Assembly: GCF_000165425.1 (NCBI RefSeq)
Contig: NW_001798987.1
Coordinates: forward strand, 124,001 to 188,000
DNA length: 64,000 bases
DNA from: Paramecium tetraurelia
Lineage: Eukaryota > Ciliophora > Oligohymenophorea > Peniculida > Parameciidae
Direction: 5' to 3'
Shown here: positions 40,093-51,034 of the stretch, one piece after another
Numbering within the stretch: the stretch's first letter is position 1
Layout: every line of letters starts with the position of its first letter
Notes under the pieces: generated by a model
Database searches by the model: none
Told to the model about the DNA's origin: nothing
Seen by the model: the letters and a program-made list of their open reading frames with translations, nothing else
Program-made: the position numbers and the translations under genes

Positions 40093-41324
40093 TCATAGAG
40101 CAGGGAAATCCTTATCATCCAATTGAATTCCTTATTCCTAATAAATTAATATAAGAAATTACTTATTATCTTTGTACAGGCTTCTTTTCTTATCTATCAC
40201 CTCCTCTTCTAGCCTTTTCTCCTCTTTCTTAATCTCTAGTATTGTTGTCTCTGTTTTATCTGTCTCCTTTATATTATCTATCTCCTTTGTATTATCTGTC
40301 TCCTCTATCTTATCTGTCTCCTTTTTCTTGTCTATCTCCTCTTTCTTGTCTTTCTCCTCTTTCTTATCTGTCTCCTCTTTCTTGTCTATCTCCTCTTTCT
40401 TATCTGTCTCCTCTTTCTTATCTATCTCCTCTTTCTTATCTATCACCCTTATATTGTCTATCTCCTTTGTATTATCTATCTCCTCTGTATTACTTTTCAC
40501 CTCTATCTTATCTTTCACCTTTGTATTGTCCTTATTCCTATTATTCGTTTTATCTTTCTCCTTATTATTATTCACCTTCTTGTTATTATTGTTATTATTA
40601 TTAAGGTTATTCATATTATCTTCTTTCACCTCTTTCACCTCTTCTTTCATTCTTTTCTTGAGTTTAATTAGTAAATCCCAAATACTCAGCAGCTTAAGTA
40701 TTCAATTCAGATCTGTATGTTGATTATTATTATTTTGTTTTTTTTTACTTAGATTCTTGTTCTCTTTTCTCATCTTCTCTAGTTTTAACAACAAAGAGTT
40801 TTTCTTTCTTCAAGGCTTCTTCATCAAGTTTCTTTGGAGCTTATTGTTTGACTTCAACTTATTTTAAGACTTCATCAACATTCTGAGGATAATAAATAAA
40901 TTGATACAGCGCCTCTTTGTTAGTAATAATCAGCAAGAGTCTTTTCTGGGGCTGGTGGTTAAGTTGGTTGAGTTGTCTACTCATTTTTGCCTTCTTAATG
41001 TGCATCACCTGAGGTTTTTTCTTTTGCCACATATTTTTCTTCCTTCAAATCATCCTTGTAATTTCCCCAATTATTTCTGCCTCCGCCTTCTTTTCTTTAT
41101 TCCTTGCCTCTGCCAGTGCCAGATTGTCTGTCTTTAGGGTGTGGCTCAGCAGGGACTCCCTTAGTCTTAGGAGCGGGATTGTGATGTTGAGTGTTTTCCT
41201 TTACTACTTATTCAGCAGGGATGACCTACTCCTTGTTGTTGTTTTTTTTATTCTTTTTTTGGTGTTATTCAGGAGCTTCTTCTGTGTCGGAGAAGTTGAG
41301 AACGTTGAACAAATTATTACTCAT
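40093..41324 (-). CDS. SERBP1/HABP4/Stm1-like RNA-binding protein with hexapeptide array
   Basis: About 393 aa, two 25-nt introns. Starts MSNNLFNVLNFSDTEE, has a GTGRGKEQRKEGGGRNNWGNY element typical of the HABP4_PAI-RBP1 group, a middle helical block (DEVLKQVEVKQQAPKKLDEEALKK is the mTOR/ribosome-binding-like region), then about 15 copies of a (R/K)G(D/E)RQ(E/Y/D) hexapeptide and the ending QLDDKDFPAL. Family members (Stm1, SERBP1) clamp translating or dormant ribosomes. The array replaces the usual RGG box. Plus-strand Ser/Leu-rich frames are shadows of this repeat. Confidence 0.82.
40250..40540 (-). repeat. 18-bp coding tandem repeat (RGDRQE-type)
   Basis: About 15 copies of an 18-nt unit such as GGAGATAGATAAGAAAGA, each coding one hexapeptide with TAA or CAA used interchangeably for Gln. 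Adjacent copies are close to identical, which suggests recent expansion or homogenisation. Confidence 0.85.
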
Positions 41325-41688
41325 AAAGATTTAAAAAATATTTAATGTTTTCATCTTAATTAACCTCACCAGGAGTTAAATTAATTTATTCAAATATAAA
41401 AAATAACAATATTTTATCGAATCGCTACTTTGTGGAAAATTCTTTATTTGAACTAATAAAATGCTGGAATTGTAAATTAAAACTATAGACGCTCAAAAAG
41501 ATATTTTTAGATTAATAATAAAATTTCTAGCTCAAATTTTACATTTCTAATGAATTATAATAATATTTCTTTAATTGGATAACCGAGTTATAAATGATTT
41601 TTCATACTGACTTCATATAAATAAAATATTGATAGTTTTTAATACGTTTAATTATCTCTATCTTAATGAAGAAATTAATATATAATTT
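41325..41688. other. Intergenic, about 360 bases
   Basis: AT-rich divergent spacer between the SERBP1-like gene and the first MGCC gene. No frame or RNA recognised. Confidence 0.5.
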
Positions 41689-42021
41689 ATGGGCTGCTGC
41701 TAAAATATACCTTAGAAGGAAAAGGAAACCATTTTATTAACACAATTAAGCATAAAATAAGAATTCTTCCCAAAACCTCTTTAAATAGAGCCTCTCTCCC
41801 TAAATTTAATTAAGGGGGATGTCGATTATATAGAGAGGTTGGGAAGCACATGTGCTGATAATATTTTGGGTGAAAAATAGCTCAGCAGGGTGGATAAATA
41901 GTTCAGTGATTTGATGCAAAAGGAAGTTACAATAGATCTGAGGTAGGCCCCCAGTCCTTCATTGCTGATTAAAGATAGAAGCAGCAGAAATTTAAATAAT
42001 AAATTTATAGGAATGCTTTGA
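41689..42021 (+). CDS. MGCC protein 1, candidate N-myristoylated/palmitoylated protein
   Basis: 110 aa, single exon. Begins MGCCQNIPQKEKE: Gly2 with adjacent cysteines fits dual acylation. The rest is soluble and charged, with IEPL, VTIDLRQAPSPS and the ending SSRNLNNKFIGML. It shares the start, the IEPL and IDLR elements and the end with the second gene at 42460, so the two are tandem paralogs. Unknown function; a small membrane-anchored adaptor is the simplest guess. Confidence 0.7.
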
Positions 42022-42459
42022 TTTAAGTTGTAATTAAATTTTGAAATATAATACAATTATATATATATTGAGGTGTAATCGATCATGGCACAATCCAAAT
42101 TTTCAGCATGAGATGTTCGAACAACATTCAAAGGCAAAACGAAATGATATTGAACAATAATATGTCAAATATTTATTAATTTATGATTGGTTTCCTGAGT
42201 GTATTAAGTAAAAATAAATAAGTTAATAAAATTGAATTACCAAAAAAATAAATCTGATTATTTAAACAAGTTAGAACAGTCACTACCACAATTGAGATTT
42301 TATAAATGAATTCAGAACTTTTTTGTGAAAATTTTGATAATACTTTAAAATATTGAATTACAACAGCCACAGAAACAAAGATACACCAAAAATTTCAAAC
42401 ATATAGTGGAAAATCAATTGAAATTTATTAAATATTATAAACTCTGTTTCAAGTGGGAG
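42022..42459. other. Spacer between the MGCC paralogs with coding-like remnants
   Basis: On the plus strand several short stretches read like protein (SWHNPNFQHEMFEQHSKAK, LQMNSELFCENFDN) in frames separated by TGA or needing unlikely splices. They may be remains of a gene or a third, degraded member. No start codon and complete frame can be supported. Confidence 0.3.
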
Positions 42460-42771
42460 ATGGGTTGCTGTCAACATTAGTCTTATACTCAATCCTAACA
42501 AAATGTTGATGTCCAACTAAAATCTTGTCTGAAAGAGCGAAAAATTGAACCTCTTCAAATTTCAGTGATAGGAGATTCAGATAGAATGGAATTTATGGAT
42601 GAAGGACCGTAGTTTGAGGCGACATCCCTAAAAGAAATTCAGTCTCCTAATATTCTCAAATTCCCATCCGAATCTGTGATCATAGATTTGAGGTCGGGGA
42701 CATCACTAGCAAGCCCAATCAGAAGAAAATCAAGCAAGAACCTGAATCAAAAGTTTATAGAAATGCTTTGA
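42460..42771 (+). CDS. MGCC protein 2, candidate N-myristoylated/palmitoylated protein
   Basis: 103 aa, single exon, starting MGCCQHQSYTQS. Shares with its upstream paralog the MGCC anchor signal, an IEPLQI element, an IDLR element, and the ending SSKNLNQKFIEML. The middle differs, with acidic DRMEFMDEGPQFE. Conservation of both ends with divergence between them supports a real, evolving pair. No enzymatic motif. Confidence 0.7.
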
Positions 42772-43617
42772 ATATACTTATAATATAAATTATGATTAAA
42801 TTTAATTAACAGATACGACATAAGGGACTCATGTAAATTTAACTAACATTTCTAATAATTAAATAATACGCTTCCTATTCAAAATTATATGAAACATTGA
42901 ATCAAAATATAACATTATAAACTTCAGAAATAAACTTTAAAGTTTAACTTAAAATTAATAAAGAAAATAATTAACTTCTAAGATATTTTCTTTTTCCATA
43001 TTTATATAAAGTTATAATTATACAATTAATAACAAAATACCATTATAATAATACTTAAGAAAATACTTAAGTTCCCAAGGAAGTTATTAATTGTGAGAAC
43101 GGAGTTATATTTAGAGGTATTTTGTAATCATATCAAAATTAATCTTAAAAGAGATTGATATTTATATAACTTCTATATTTAAATTAAGGAGAGTAATTTT
43201 TAGAATCTAAATGATCAATTGAAATGATAATATAGTTAGAATTAAAATATGACAGTTTCTAATTTTAAACTTTAGCAACTTATGCTATCTTGTAAGCAGG
43301 GAACCTTTTTATGTCTCATTAGAATATTATTAAACTGTAAACTTTGCCAATTATTGAAAAGCATTATGATATTAGTAAATATTCTAATGTGAATGATTAT
43401 TTTGAATATGGACTGAAATTAAATGCTTTTACATGCTCGAAAAAGGGAAATAAGTTTGGAATTGCAAAATAAATTAAATAAACAATTAAGTCTTATTTAT
43501 TAATTAGGAATTAAATTAAAACTAATTATATTAAAATTGAAATTAAATTTATTTGATTTTAAGAGGAAATCAAAATGATATATTAATTGATCTATATTCT
43601 CTTTATATTTATAGTAA
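42772..43617. other. Long AT-rich intergenic region
   Basis: About 850 bases of low-complexity DNA between MGCC2 and the stop of the TBC1D22-like gene. I found no coding frame or RNA gene. It is the second longest empty stretch in the window. Confidence 0.5.
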
Positions 43618-44846
43618 TCAGAGAATGCTACTTCTATTTGTGTTGCCTTAATTTAATTTTAGATGACCTTTGGTTTTCTCGAAATGATCTTGAAAAACAA
43701 ATGCTTCTTGCAAGAGCATCTCAAGTTGTACTTCTGTCCATTCCTTAGTTGGTAAATTCTATAAAAATATGACTGCTTCACTCATATTCTTTGATTTGAT
43801 CTATTTTATTTTGTTGATTTACTTCAGGTGCACATTTAAGAATTAGGTTTGTTACTGTGTACACATGCAAATTGGCCATTTCATCGCCTTCAGCTAAATA
43901 AGTATCCAATAATCTGATCGTTAAGGATAATGGAAACTCTCTTATCAATAGGCATAACACCCATCTAAAGGCGAAGTGATTCAAATCTATTTGTTGATCC
44001 TCAAAGTATTGATACAAGGGATAGTCAAGCTTAAGAGTATTTATTAATTCTTACTATTTTGATGAGTTCCCTGATTTTTACATATGCTTCCTAAACGCCT
44101 GGTTAATTTGCAGTGAAATAATCTTAAATGTTTTCAATTATTTTGCATAAACACCAATAAATATCAGCTTCAATATCAATCAAGATTTCTTCTGGCAATT
44201 TGTCAAAATTAGAAGGGACATCAAAAGAATTGAAATCTATTGGAACATATTCATTCAAGAATACTACAACTAAAGGCGATGCCACATCATTGATTCCTTG
44301 AACATAGCCACTCATAGGATGTCGCATATTCCATATAAATAAAAGCCTCTTAAACATTTCTTGAATCCTGGGATCTCTAAATAGTTTATAATCAGGCTGA
44401 GTTCTCAAGACATCATTTTATATAATCTTTATGATTTTCCTCTCGTTTTCATCCCTTTCTTGTTCGTTCATATGTTCGTAATAATTTCTTAATGTATTGT
44501 TGATAATCTTATCTTTTCTTTAATAAAATAGTGGTCTGACTCATGTGATTAGGAGGAATATATTTTACAATTAATTTCCACACTTTAGCTCTATATTCTA
44601 GTAATATTTATCGAAAACAATACCATTAGGTATTCCTCTCCATGTGAGTTTCTTAAGAGCCTCCAAATCAATTATTTGTTGTTCAAGTACAAGTTCAAAT
44701 TGCTCTAATTTTTTTTAATCCTGAATCGTTGAGGAAATTTATTTTTTTTGAAATGGCGATTTATTATAAATTTCATTTAAGTTAGTCTTATACAGAGAAC
44801 TTTAAGAATCTGTTTTTTATCCAAAGAATTTCTTTAAAAATGCCAT
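43618..44846 (-). CDS. TBC1D22-like Rab GTPase-activating protein
   Basis: About 380 aa. TBC domain with NDVLRTQPDYKLF (Arg finger), FIWNMRHPMSGYVQGINDV (Gln finger), YWCLCKIIE, and the characteristic ending VIFLQNLPTKEWTEVQLEMLLQEA, all closest to TBC1D22, a Golgi-associated GAP. Introns of 26, 25 and 22 nt are clear. Between YIPPNHMSQ..QDYQQYI and NYYEHMNEQ the frame changes by one base near 44488-44493 without room for an intron at that spot; a 28-nt GT..AAAAG intron upstream would fix frame but deletes residues that match the family. See findings. Confidence 0.78.
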
Positions 44847-45025
44847 TATTCAATCTATATATTGAATTTATTAAATAATGATTACATCAATGATTGTAAT
44901 ATATTACTATAATTTGCAATAAAAATGATGGGTTCAAGAGAATGCGATTATTTGAACTATCTTATATTATTATATAAATTGGATGAAATGAATCAGATTA
45001 ATTCATCTTAATATAAAAAATTTTA

Positions 45026-46809
45026 TCAAATCATTTAGGAATATTGTATAAGGCTTTTTTCCAATTAAGTCACAAGGTTTCTGTGTAAATAGTAAGAAAT
45101 AAATACCCCATAGATTTATTATCTGCTTAGCTAACAGAGACTAAACTTCTATCTAGATGTTCATTCTCTTATTTAAGTTTTCTTTGCAATTCTTATTGAG
45201 CCTTTCTGACCAACTCCATGGAGAGTTTTTCTAAAGCCTTTTGCTCATTTAACTATTGACTATCTTTAATCACTTATTTAAATCTTAAATCTTTAAGTCT
45301 TTCTTATCTTTAATAATTTTCGATCAAGTCTTGCTATTTAATTTTCATTTTCTCTTTTCTTATATACTTTTAAAAGTCTTTTTCATCTTTTCGTCTGCTA
45401 GTCAACTCATCTTAATCCAAGAACTTCTTCTCTAGATCGGTAACTCGTTGCAATTATAGTGACTAGATTTTTTTCAATGAATCCTAGGCTTTTTTGCGTT
45501 TGGTAAGTTCTTCCTTTAGTTTTGCTTATTCATTAATTTACTTTTGTTTTTCAAGCACTAAAATATATACACAATTATATTATACTTTATAGTTCTTATT
45601 CTTTATTAAACATTTTTTCGACAACTTTCTAAATAGTTTCTGCTTCCTTTTATTCAGTTTGCAGTTTAATTTTTCTTAGTTTTTCATCATAATGAGAACT
45701 CCTCATAGTCAATTTTTCTAATTTACTTTCCCATGTAAACTTCTCTTTATTTGTATTGCACTCATTTTCTAGATGGTAAGGAGAATAGAGATACATTTAA
45801 CTTGCAAATTGGATAGAGTAAGTGTCATTTTGTCTTCCATAAATTTATCAAATTTTCTTTTGTTGGCTCTGACGGTTTCAAATTTTTATCTTAATGTTTT
45901 TTCATGTTCTTCAATTTCTTTTTTCTTAATTTGTTCATCGAGTTATAATTTTTTTCCCAATTCTTCAAATCTTTCTAATTACCTCTTGCGTTCATCAATT
46001 TATTTTAGGTTAAATTGTTTTTCTTTGTTTTTGATTTCATTAAATTTCTTTTAAGCAGCTTCCAATTTCTTTTTCTTCTTTAACATCTTCTCCTTCCTGA
46101 TCTTTTCATTTAATTCAGCAATCTTTTTTTCTCTTTCTTCCATGTCTTATTGCAACAAATGTCTTCTCTTCTCATTCTCCAACTGATGATGAACTTCCTT
46201 GGCCTTCACTCCGAGAGCTCTCTTATATTTTCTGATCTCCTTCTCCAATTATTCTTCCAAGACTAGAACTGGATCTTCTTCGTCGAAGGATTCGTAGGAA
46301 TTGTCATTTTCCTCTTCCTGTATCTTGAGGTTAACCATCTTTTTGTTGTAAGTTTCTATCAAATCATTGATCAAACTAATAAAATGTAAATGAGCATTTG
46401 GAGATACCCCTCATCTCGATGGAATGATTTTTCTAATTAAATATTTTGCAATCCTTTATTCTTCTTGGTTATTTATTTTCTCTTCTTGGAGATCTCCTTG
46501 AATGTAACTTTCTATAAAGATGGAAAATATACTCTCCATTTTTTTTACATAATGATCAAATCTCATTTTCTGAACTGCTTCAGTGACATTGGGCCCACCA
46601 AATTCTTCCAATTTTCTTAGTGTGATAATGCTTCATTACTTGAGTTTGAAGATAGAGGGATCATAACCCAAAGCCAGACAAGCCTCCCTGGTCTTAGGAC
46701 TATCTGGCCTCAGATTCAACCCTTTTTTAGTATAACTAAAGACAGTGGCTCTCCTGGGCTAAGCAACTCTACTGCTGAGTTAGAGCAATGCATTTTCATT
46801 TAAATTCAT
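45026..46809 (-). CDS. Coiled-coil protein with conserved N-terminal region
   Basis: About 559 codons, introns of 24, 26, 28 and 26 nt. The N-terminus (TVFSYTKKGLNLRPDSPKTREAC) is a phrase I associate with a ciliate family of cytoskeletal coiled-coil proteins; the remaining two thirds is continuous charged helix. One in-frame TGA (46411-46413) lies between RKIIPSR and GVSPNAHLHFISLINDLI, which otherwise read as one protein; no intron can remove it. Structural or basal-body role inferred. Confidence 0.7.
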
Positions 46810-46817
46810 TTTAATTA
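46810..46817. promoter_or_regulatory. 8-bp divergent intergenic segment (TTTAATTA)
   Basis: Only eight bases separate the ATG of the coiled-coil gene (minus) from the ATG of the GOLD-like gene (plus). Both N-termini look genuine, so promoter elements must lie inside coding sequence or initiation is nearly promoterless. Confidence 0.45.
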
Positions 46818-48339
46818 ATGTCTGAATCACCATTAATCACTCCATTATTACAACAATATCAAGTGGAATTGTAGGCAAAGTTGAATGAATGCTTTGAAAA
46901 CAACGAAGTCAAGGGAATGCTGCAATTAATAGATCAATTGGGACAAGACATAAGGGATGAGCCGCAACTCCAAGATTTGCTGAATCTACCATTATTGAGA
47001 AAATTGATGAAGCATCTCTCATCAACCAATCCCCAACAAGTCAGAAGTTCCATCATAATACTGGACGCAATAATGCAGCGAAAAATCATCGCCAACAGAC
47101 TTCTCCATCAAAGAGGTGCCGAAAGAACCATGGTGGATCTAGCAAATAGTTTATTGAACCTATAATAATAATTGCGGCATACCTCCTTAGAATTGCACAT
47201 CGATGAGCTCCTTGTTGGTTTATAAGTAAAATACGTTGACAAGAAACAGTCAGACTTAAGTGCCTTGAAATAGGCCTTGAAGCAATTCCAAGATAACAAT
47301 GGTCTTTTCATTAGGCAATTGGAGACCCTCTTATCCTAGTGTGAGAGCATCATTGATCAATATTATCTATTCGGAAGTCCACTGCAAGAACTTATTTATG
47401 AATATCTATTAATGATTAGGTAGATGGAAGAAAAACAATAGGTGAACTACTTGACTCAACTTTTAGGTATTTACGAAAGATACATTTTGGATGTGCAATA
47501 TACAATACAAGAAATGCAATAACGAACCTACTACATTAAAATAGAGAAGTAAATGATCTTACACGAGATATCCAACATATATAAAAGTTGTGCTCAACTC
47601 TTAAATATGATCCTGGTGTTGCCAGAAGAAATTGGATTACAAAAGAGAATCTATCTGATGATTAAAGTCTTGTATAAATATGTTCCAGATCTGAGAGTAG
47701 CTTTGATGGGACCCATACAATTGGTGATGCGCAATCTCTCTTTGTTTTTAAGCAAGGATGCCCAAGAATACAAGGAAATCACTATCTTCTTGTATTAACT
47801 GATCCATTCATCAGATTATGATGAGAAATTCAAGCAATCTCTTCTTGATGACGAGGATCTTGCATATCTGAGAGAAAATAAGTAAGATTTATTGTAATTT
47901 TCATAGATATTTCTCTGTTAAAGCTCTAAGCTATGTGGATGAGTCTTAAAGTGTTTCATCTCTGAGACACTTGAACATTCAAGCAGCCTTCCCTTGTTAT
48001 GCCATCATCTAAGCAGCATCCATCTATTGCTATTCATTCATGGTGGATAAACCGAATTCGCTCATTTTTTGGAGTTTCAGAACACTTGATTATGATGTAT
48101 CCTTTGGACTCTTTAAATTGCAAACAATCGAAGACTTAGGAATCATTGATTATGTGAATGAAAGGAATGGAGTTAAGTCATTGATCAAACTACAAAGAAT
48201 TGAATCTCATAAGCAGCCGATCATTGGAGTCACAGTTATATCCAATCCAGGACTATATAGGATTGTATTTGATAATAGTTATAGTTATCTGAGGTCCAAA
48301 TAGTTGTTTTATAGTATACATTTGCTAGAAACTAAATGA
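46818..48339 (+). CDS. Helical protein with C-terminal GOLD-like domain
   Basis: About 498 aa, one 25-nt intron. Residues 1-360 are alpha-helical without recognised family (NNEVKGMLQLIDQLGQD, LRKLMKHLSS). The C-terminal 140 residues have beta-sandwich character typical of GOLD domains: SLIFWSFRTLDYDVSFGLF..GLYRIVFDNSYSYLRSKQL. GOLD domains bind cargo or lipids in Golgi and vesicle traffic (p24, SEC14-like, ACBD3). Assignment is by pattern, so moderate. Confidence 0.65.
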
Positions 48340-48562
48340 ATATTATTTGTTTTATTTAGTATATCTTTAAAGAGTTAAAATTTATTAAATTATTTGAATA
48401 ATCTATTGTCTTATTTTTAGATATTATATTCTATTTCAACTCTATATTAGAATTAATTATAGATAAAAAATTTAAGATATTGTAATATCTAATAATGTTA
48501 TTAAAATAATCTCTATAGCTAAAATTTAGAAATCCCTTTAAAATAATAACGATCATAATCTA

Positions 48563-49462
48563 TCAAAAAGTCTTCAAATTCAACAAATTTGATACTCCAT
48601 TTCCAGTTGGCACCCATGTAATATTTGGACTCTTGGCTAATTACTCGGCAATATGCTTAGCTGTCTCTAACTTCTTTATCTCGATTTAAGCTATTAATCT
48701 AATAAATATTTCTACCTGTTCCGTATTATTTGACTGCATCATTGATCAATCTGGCTGCCTCTGATTCTCCTTCAGACAATATGACTTTGGCATTCTTTTC
48801 TTCTTCATCTCTCAACACAATGAACTTCTATCTCTCAGCCAATTATTAAGCCACTTGCTTTGCCTCAATAGCCTAAGCATATTCCTTCATAAATCCTAAA
48901 TGAGTGATTGACACATCATCCAATACTATCTTAAACTCCTTGGCTCTTTCAATCAAACCTTCCTTAATTTCTTATGAGATCTTCTCTCTCATTTTGATTA
49001 ATTGATCTGCATCATATTAAGCAACTACTGCCTTTAACACCTCATTTGCAATTGATGGGAGAATCTTCTCTTCATAATTCAAACCAATAGTTCTAATCTA
49101 TTAGACAGTCAATTTACTTATAAATCTCAGGCAAATATGATTCAATGGGTTTGTGAAGCATTCTGATTGCAATATCAACTGTTTACAAGTCTTTTGTACC
49201 AGTATGAGATGCCACTGTTTTGGGTTACAATCTAACCTCTGCAACAATTGGAGACTAACATAAATTCTACCATGTATACTTAAATAACAGGGATGAAAAA
49301 ATGCATTCCTTCCCCATAGACATTTTCCTTGACTCCTTGGAAACGATCAAATATTAATCCTCTCTAGCCTCCGTCTACTGTATAAAAGAATGATTTAAAT
49401 AGTATTCCACCACCAACAAGTACGGATCCTGCTGTTAAAATTAGATTTGCGGCTCTTTCCAT
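48563..49462 (-). CDS. Prohibitin (PHB1-type)
   Basis: About 274 aa, three 25-nt introns. An N-terminal membrane anchor ([17 protein letters not shown]) leads into the PHB domain: [55 protein letters not shown] and EAKQVAQQLAERQKF, ending with [11 protein letters not shown]. Closest to prohibitin 1, which forms rings with prohibitin 2 in the mitochondrial inner membrane and regulates m-AAA protease. Very clear homology. Confidence 0.93.
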
Positions 49463-49945
49463 TTTTAATTATTAATTATGGACAATAAACAAAAATTAAT
49501 CAATCTAATAATCAAAGAACATAAATTTATAAATGACCTAGATTATTGACAACTTGTTGAGGTAATGGAATTATGGTAATATTTCAGAATCATGATGATG
49601 AACAATTGAATAAAGAAACTAAATTAATTTTAATGCAATACTTTTTAATTAAATTTACTCTCTATATATACATACATTGATTCTTTATGTGGTACATATA
49701 TTAACTACTTAATCATGAAGTTATTCAAAACATCCTAATATTTTGGATAGTTGAATTATTTTTCAAAAGGGAATTGTTGGAAACAACAATATGGATAGAG
49801 GGTTATTAATAAAATGGAAAGACAATCCTTATAAATTTAGACTTGGATTGGAAAGACAATTCTCATCAATTTGGTCTTATAAAAAAGGTCCATATGGGAA
49901 TGAATGTTGAACATATAAAATTATGATTAATAAATATATTTTATC
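49463..49945. other. Intergenic with short imperfect direct repeat
   Basis: About 480 AT-rich bases between the starts of the prohibitin and receiver genes. Near 49815-49878 the motif GGAAAGACAAT recurs with similar flanks, a degenerate direct repeat. No coding frame recognised. Confidence 0.45.
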
Positions 49946-50363
49946 ATGCAAGGAAAGAAAGTGTTGGTGGCTGATGATGAACCCTTTGCTCAAAATTTAT
50001 TGAAGATGCTGTATGGTGCTCTGTAAGTAGAATGCGTAGTGGTGTCTAATGGAAAGGAAGCCTTGGAAGCGTATCAATAATCACCTAATTTTGTTCACGT
50101 ATTGATGGATATTCATATGCCAGTGATGGACGGATATGATGTAAATGCTTAAATTAATTCTTAGTCTGCAAAGTAAATCAGAGCTCATGAAAAAGCAAAA
50201 GGATTACCTAGATGCAAGATACTTGGCCTCAGTGGAGGTAAATATAATTATAATTTGATTCAAAGATGGTGATCCTAAGACAAAGGCAGCATGCATCACC
50301 GCTGGTATGGATGATTTGTTAGTCAAGCCATTGAAAAAAGACCAATTATCATAGTTTTTATGA
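49946..50363 (+). CDS. Stand-alone response-regulator receiver domain
   Basis: 121 aa, introns of 24 and 28 nt. Full receiver fold: acidic pair VLVADDEP, phospho-acceptor Asp in VLMDIHMPVMDG, switch Ser in ILGLSG and conserved Lys in LLVKPLKK. No output or kinase domain is attached, so it likely acts as a phosphotransfer or regulatory shuttle for a hybrid histidine kinase encoded elsewhere. All catalytic residues are present. Confidence 0.92.
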
Positions 50364-50518
50364 TTTTAACACATCTTATTTTTATCATATTCTGCAGTAA
50401 TTAATATAGATAATAAGTGAAAATTATAATAATACCTAAAATGTAGAAAGTAAGAATGCACAATAATGATATAGAATCATGTTCTCTTTATTTTGTTTTC
50501 TACTTCTTCGAACAAAGT

Positions 50519-51034
50519 TCAGATATATAATTAATATAAAAATCTTGTGAATATTTTTAGCAAAAGAGTTTCTGCATTATTATTATTTTTTATTTGATTG
50601 GATACCCAAATGGAAAATAAGGAACAGCAGAATGTTATGGTAACATTGATAAAATAAACCTTGTTTTTAGTGTGAATAATATGCAGCCATTCAAAGATTG
50701 GTTTGATCAATTTATTACCTATTGAAATAATAAGTAAGTGATTCAAAAAAAGCAGGAAAGACCTAAAAAACTATACATTTTAGATGAGGCAACAGTGAAT
50801 GCAAGATTTGTGATGTTGTGTTTATGAGCTTTTAGCAACTCTACTCTCACGGCCAGAAGTATTTAGAATTCCAAAAGATTGATAGTCTCTCCTACTTTCA
50901 TCAAGGTTACTCTTAATACAGGTGGTTACTTAAGTTGGAGCAAGTCTGTTTGTTGTCCCTGAAGTGTTCAAACCATACTTGTTTTTTAGATAATGATTTA
51001 TATTGTAGCACACACAAATATAATTAATGAACAT
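50519..51034 (-). CDS. Possible small membrane protein, unknown
   Basis: A single frame of 172 codons from ATG 51034 to TGA, with a Ser/Thr-rich N-terminal half (KYGLNTSGTTNRLAPTQ, SFGILNTSGRESRV), a Cys cluster (SCIHCCLI) and two hydrophobic segments (VTITFCCSLFSIWV, FLNHLLIISIG). The apparent start overlaps the start codon region of the hydrolase gene, so the true start is probably later or in another exon. Coding character is fair; no family. Confidence 0.4.

Noticed and set aside
40172-40723. Plus-strand Ser/Leu/Phe-rich repeats (SSFLS and YLSPL types)
   Set aside because: They are the antisense of the RGDRQE array in the SERBP1-like gene, which has conserved ends on the minus strand.
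46411-46413. TGA as selenocysteine or tryptophan codon
   Set aside because: No Sec-type context or selenoprotein family here, and TGA ends dozens of genes precisely; error, null allele or readthrough is likelier.
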